DNA from: Aulostomus chinensis
Lineage: Eukaryota > Chordata > Actinopteri > Syngnathiformes > Aulostomidae
Assembly (NCBI GenBank): GCA_037954235.1
Contig: JBBMOA010000036.1
Coordinates: 1-64,000, forward strand
DNA length: 64,000 nt
Reading direction: 5' to 3'
Below the pieces are notes generated by a model. That model saw only the letters and a list, made by a program, of their open reading frames with translations. It had not been told where the DNA came from and ran no database searches. The translations under genes and the position numbers were made by a program. Below are positions 62,201-64,000 of the stretch, piece by piece. Numbering within the stretch: the first letter of the stretch is position 1; each line of letters starts with the position of its first letter.

Positions 62201-64000
62201 TGTGTCACAGGTCACAAATAGCGTTTTCTCAGTGAAAGAAGGCCAAAATGAACAATTCATGCAGAACTCCTGTATTTTGAGGAAAACTCACTGAAATCCA
62301 CCTGTAAATTCAAGTTTATGCATCTTTTTATGCTTTCAGGTTGAAACTTGACTGAAAACTCACTTTGAAGAAAAGTTATGGCATTTTGTATCACAGGTCA
62401 CAAATAGTGTTTTCTCAGCGAGAGAAGGCCAAAATGAAAACTTTGTGCATAACTCCTGTATTTTCAGGAAACTGAGTGAAATCCACCTGCAACTTCAAGT
62501 TTATGCATCTTTCTATGCTTTCAGGTTGAAACTTGACTGAAAACTCACTTTGAAAAAAAGTTATGGCTGTTTTGTATCACAGGTCACAAATAGTGTTTTC
62601 TCAGCGAGAGAAGGCCAAAATGAACACTTCATGCATAACTCCTGTATTTTTATGTAAACTTAGTGAAATCCACCTGTGACTTCAAGTTTATGCATCTTTC
62701 TATGCTGTCAGATTAAAACTTATCTGAAAACTACCTCTGAACAAAAGTTATGGCTGTTTTGTTTCACAGGTCTCTAATAGCGTTTTCTCAGCGAGAGAAG
62801 GTCAAAATGAATACTTCATGCATAACTCCTGTATTTTGAGGAAAACTTCGTGAAATCCATTTGTCACTTAAAGTTCATGCATCTTTCTATGCTTTCAGGT
62901 TGAAACTTGACTGAAAACAAACTTTTAAAAAAAGTTATGGCATTTTTGTATCACAGGTCACAAATAGTGTTTTCTCAGCGAGAGAAGGCCAAAATGAACA
63001 CTTCATGCAGAACTCCTGTATTTTGATGAAAACTCACTGAAATCAAGCTGTAACTTCAAGTTTATGCATCTTTCTATGCTTTCAGGTTGAAACTTGACTG
63101 AAAACTCACTTTGAACAAAAGTAATGGCTGTTTTGTGTCGCAAGTCACAAATAGCTTTTTCTCAGCGAGAGAAGGCCAAAATGAACATTTCATGCATAAC
63201 TCCTGTATTTTTAGGAAAACTCACTGAAATCAAGCTGTAACTTCAAGTTTATGCACATTTCTATGCTTTCAGGTTGAAACTTGACTGAAAACTCACTTTG
63301 AACAAAAGTTATGGCTGTTTTGTGTCACAGGTCACAAATAGCGTTTTTTCAGCGTCAGAAGGCCAAAATGAACACTTCATGCAAAACTCCTGTATTTTGA
63401 GGAAAACTCACTGAAATCCACCTGTAACTTCAAGTTTATGCATCTTTCTATGCTTTCAGGTTGAAACTTAACTGAAAACTCACTTTGAACAAAAGTTATG
63501 TCTGTTTTGTTTCACAGGTCACAAATAGCGTTTTCTCAGCGAGAGAAGGCCAAAATGAACACTTCATGCGTAACTCCTGTATTTTGATGAAAACTCACTG
63601 AAATCCACCTGTTACTTCAAGTTTATGCATCTTTCTATGCTGTCAGGTGGAAACTTGACTTAAAAATCACTTTGAACAAAAGTTATGGCTGTTTTGTGTC
63701 ACAGGCCACAAATAGCGTTTTCTCAGCGAAAGAAGGCCAAAATGAAAACTTCATGCAGAACTCCGGTATTTTGATGAAAACTCACTGAAATCCACCTGTA
63801 CCTTCAAGTTTATGCATCTTTCTATGCTTTCAGGTTGAAACTTGACTGAAAACTCACTTTGAAGAAAAGTTATGGCATTTTTGTATCACAGGTCACAAAT
63901 AGCGTTTTCTCAGCGAGAGAAGGCCAAAATGAACATTTCATGCATAACTCCTGTATTTTGAGGAAAACTCACTGAAATCAAGCTTTAACTTCAAGTTTAT
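59300..64000 (+). repeat. 27-monomer G-type HOR, copy 2, cut by the window edge
   Basis: Matches copy 1 up to about 63113. Differences include CTATGCTTTCAGG near 61580 against CTATATTTTCAGG near 56530, CATAACTCC against CAGAGCTCC (near 56840), and CTGTAAATTC near 62302 against CTGTACATTC near 57250. After 63113 the monomers become more T-like again (GATGAAAACTCACTG near 63585 and 63770) to the window edge. The array evidently continues beyond 64000. Confidence 0.82.

Larger units (their letters stand above)
1..64000. repeat. Satellite array, 187-bp monomer, about 342 tandem copies
   Basis: The window is a continuous head-to-tail tandem repeat. The landmark ACTCCTGTAT recurs at 51, 238, 425, 612, 799, 986 and 1173, always 187 bp apart, and the same landmark is at 63947 near the right end. 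Individual monomers vary by a few bases through homopolymer changes and 1-3 base indels such as CATCTTTTATG for CATCTTTCTATG. Orientation never inverts and no unrelated DNA interrupts it. A typical monomer has about 68 G+C in 187 bases. A period near one nucleosome repeat and nested higher-order units are typical of centromeric or pericentromeric satellites in animals and plants. That location is inference, because no unique flanking DNA is present. No gene, RNA gene or mobile element was found anywhere in it. Confidence 0.98.

Noticed and set aside
1..64000. CRISPR array
   Set aside because: The regular period is caused by whole-monomer repetition with no unique spacers. The repeat unit is 187 bp and variation is spread along it.
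1..64000. CENP-B box or alpha satellite
   Set aside because: No TTCGNNNNANNCGGG-type core was seen on either strand, and the period is 187 rather than 171 bp. A full computed scan was not possible.
1..64000. Nuclear-receptor-like half sites (AGGTCA in CACAGGTCAC) in most monomers
   Set aside because: A six-base match fixed in a repeated unit is expected to recur with the unit. Nothing else suggests a regulatory role.

Overview
The whole 64 kb window is one uninterrupted, head-to-tail satellite DNA array. The monomer is about 187 bp and AT-rich (about 36% G+C in a typical copy, counted by hand). The same landmark recurs at 51, 238, 425, 612, 799, 986 and 1173, each step exactly 187 bp. The last full landmark is at 63947, which gives about 342 monomers with a mean length near 186.8 bp. 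All copies point the same way and the phase is never lost. The array enters and leaves the window mid-monomer. I see no protein-coding gene, rRNA, tRNA, CRISPR array, transposon insertion or telomeric repeat. A monomer close to nucleosome-repeat length, CpG-type decay at its two CpG sites and nested higher-order repeats (HORs) point to a eukaryotic centromeric or pericentromeric satellite. I cannot name the species or the satellite family from sequence alone. It is not the 171-bp primate alpha satellite, and no CENP-B box was seen.

Two monomer subfamilies alternate. The T type reads GATGAAAACTCACTG with an intact TCAAGTTT...AAACTTGA dyad. It fills about 1-32.4 kb and 39.0-46.6 kb. The G type reads GAGGAAAACTG followed by CCTG or AGTG, often with TTCTCTTTT in place of TTCAAGTTT, and CATAACTCC in place of CAGAACTCC. 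It is more heterogeneous and fills about 32.5-38.9 kb and 46.7-64 kb.

Layout, left to right. At 1-2.6 kb is an 8-monomer unit, about 1.75 copies. At 2.6-11.7 kb is a patchwork of reused modules, including an 11-monomer repeat (4.4-5.6 and 6.46-7.66 kb) and a tandem 6-monomer repeat (8.84-11.19 kb). At 11.7-23.8 kb are two copies of a 33-monomer, 6.16-kb unit. At 24.1-29.7 kb are three copies of a 9-monomer unit, and at 29.2-32.5 kb nearly two copies of a different 9-monomer unit. At 24.76-53.33 kb are two adjacent, nearly identical 14.2/14.4-kb units (76 and 77 monomers) that carry the T-type 9-mers plus a G-type block. That G-type block is itself an 11-monomer duplication holding a strongly diverged monomer pair. 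At 53.3-64 kb are G-type monomers with a 7-monomer and a 27-monomer (5.05-kb) periodicity.

The organisation is nested: monomer, then 6- to 11-mers, then 27- to 34-mers, then 76/77-mers. All steps are close to whole multiples of 187 bp. This is what repeated unequal exchange or in-register amplification would leave. Boundaries of HOR copies were placed by eye and are good to tens of bases unless stated otherwise.
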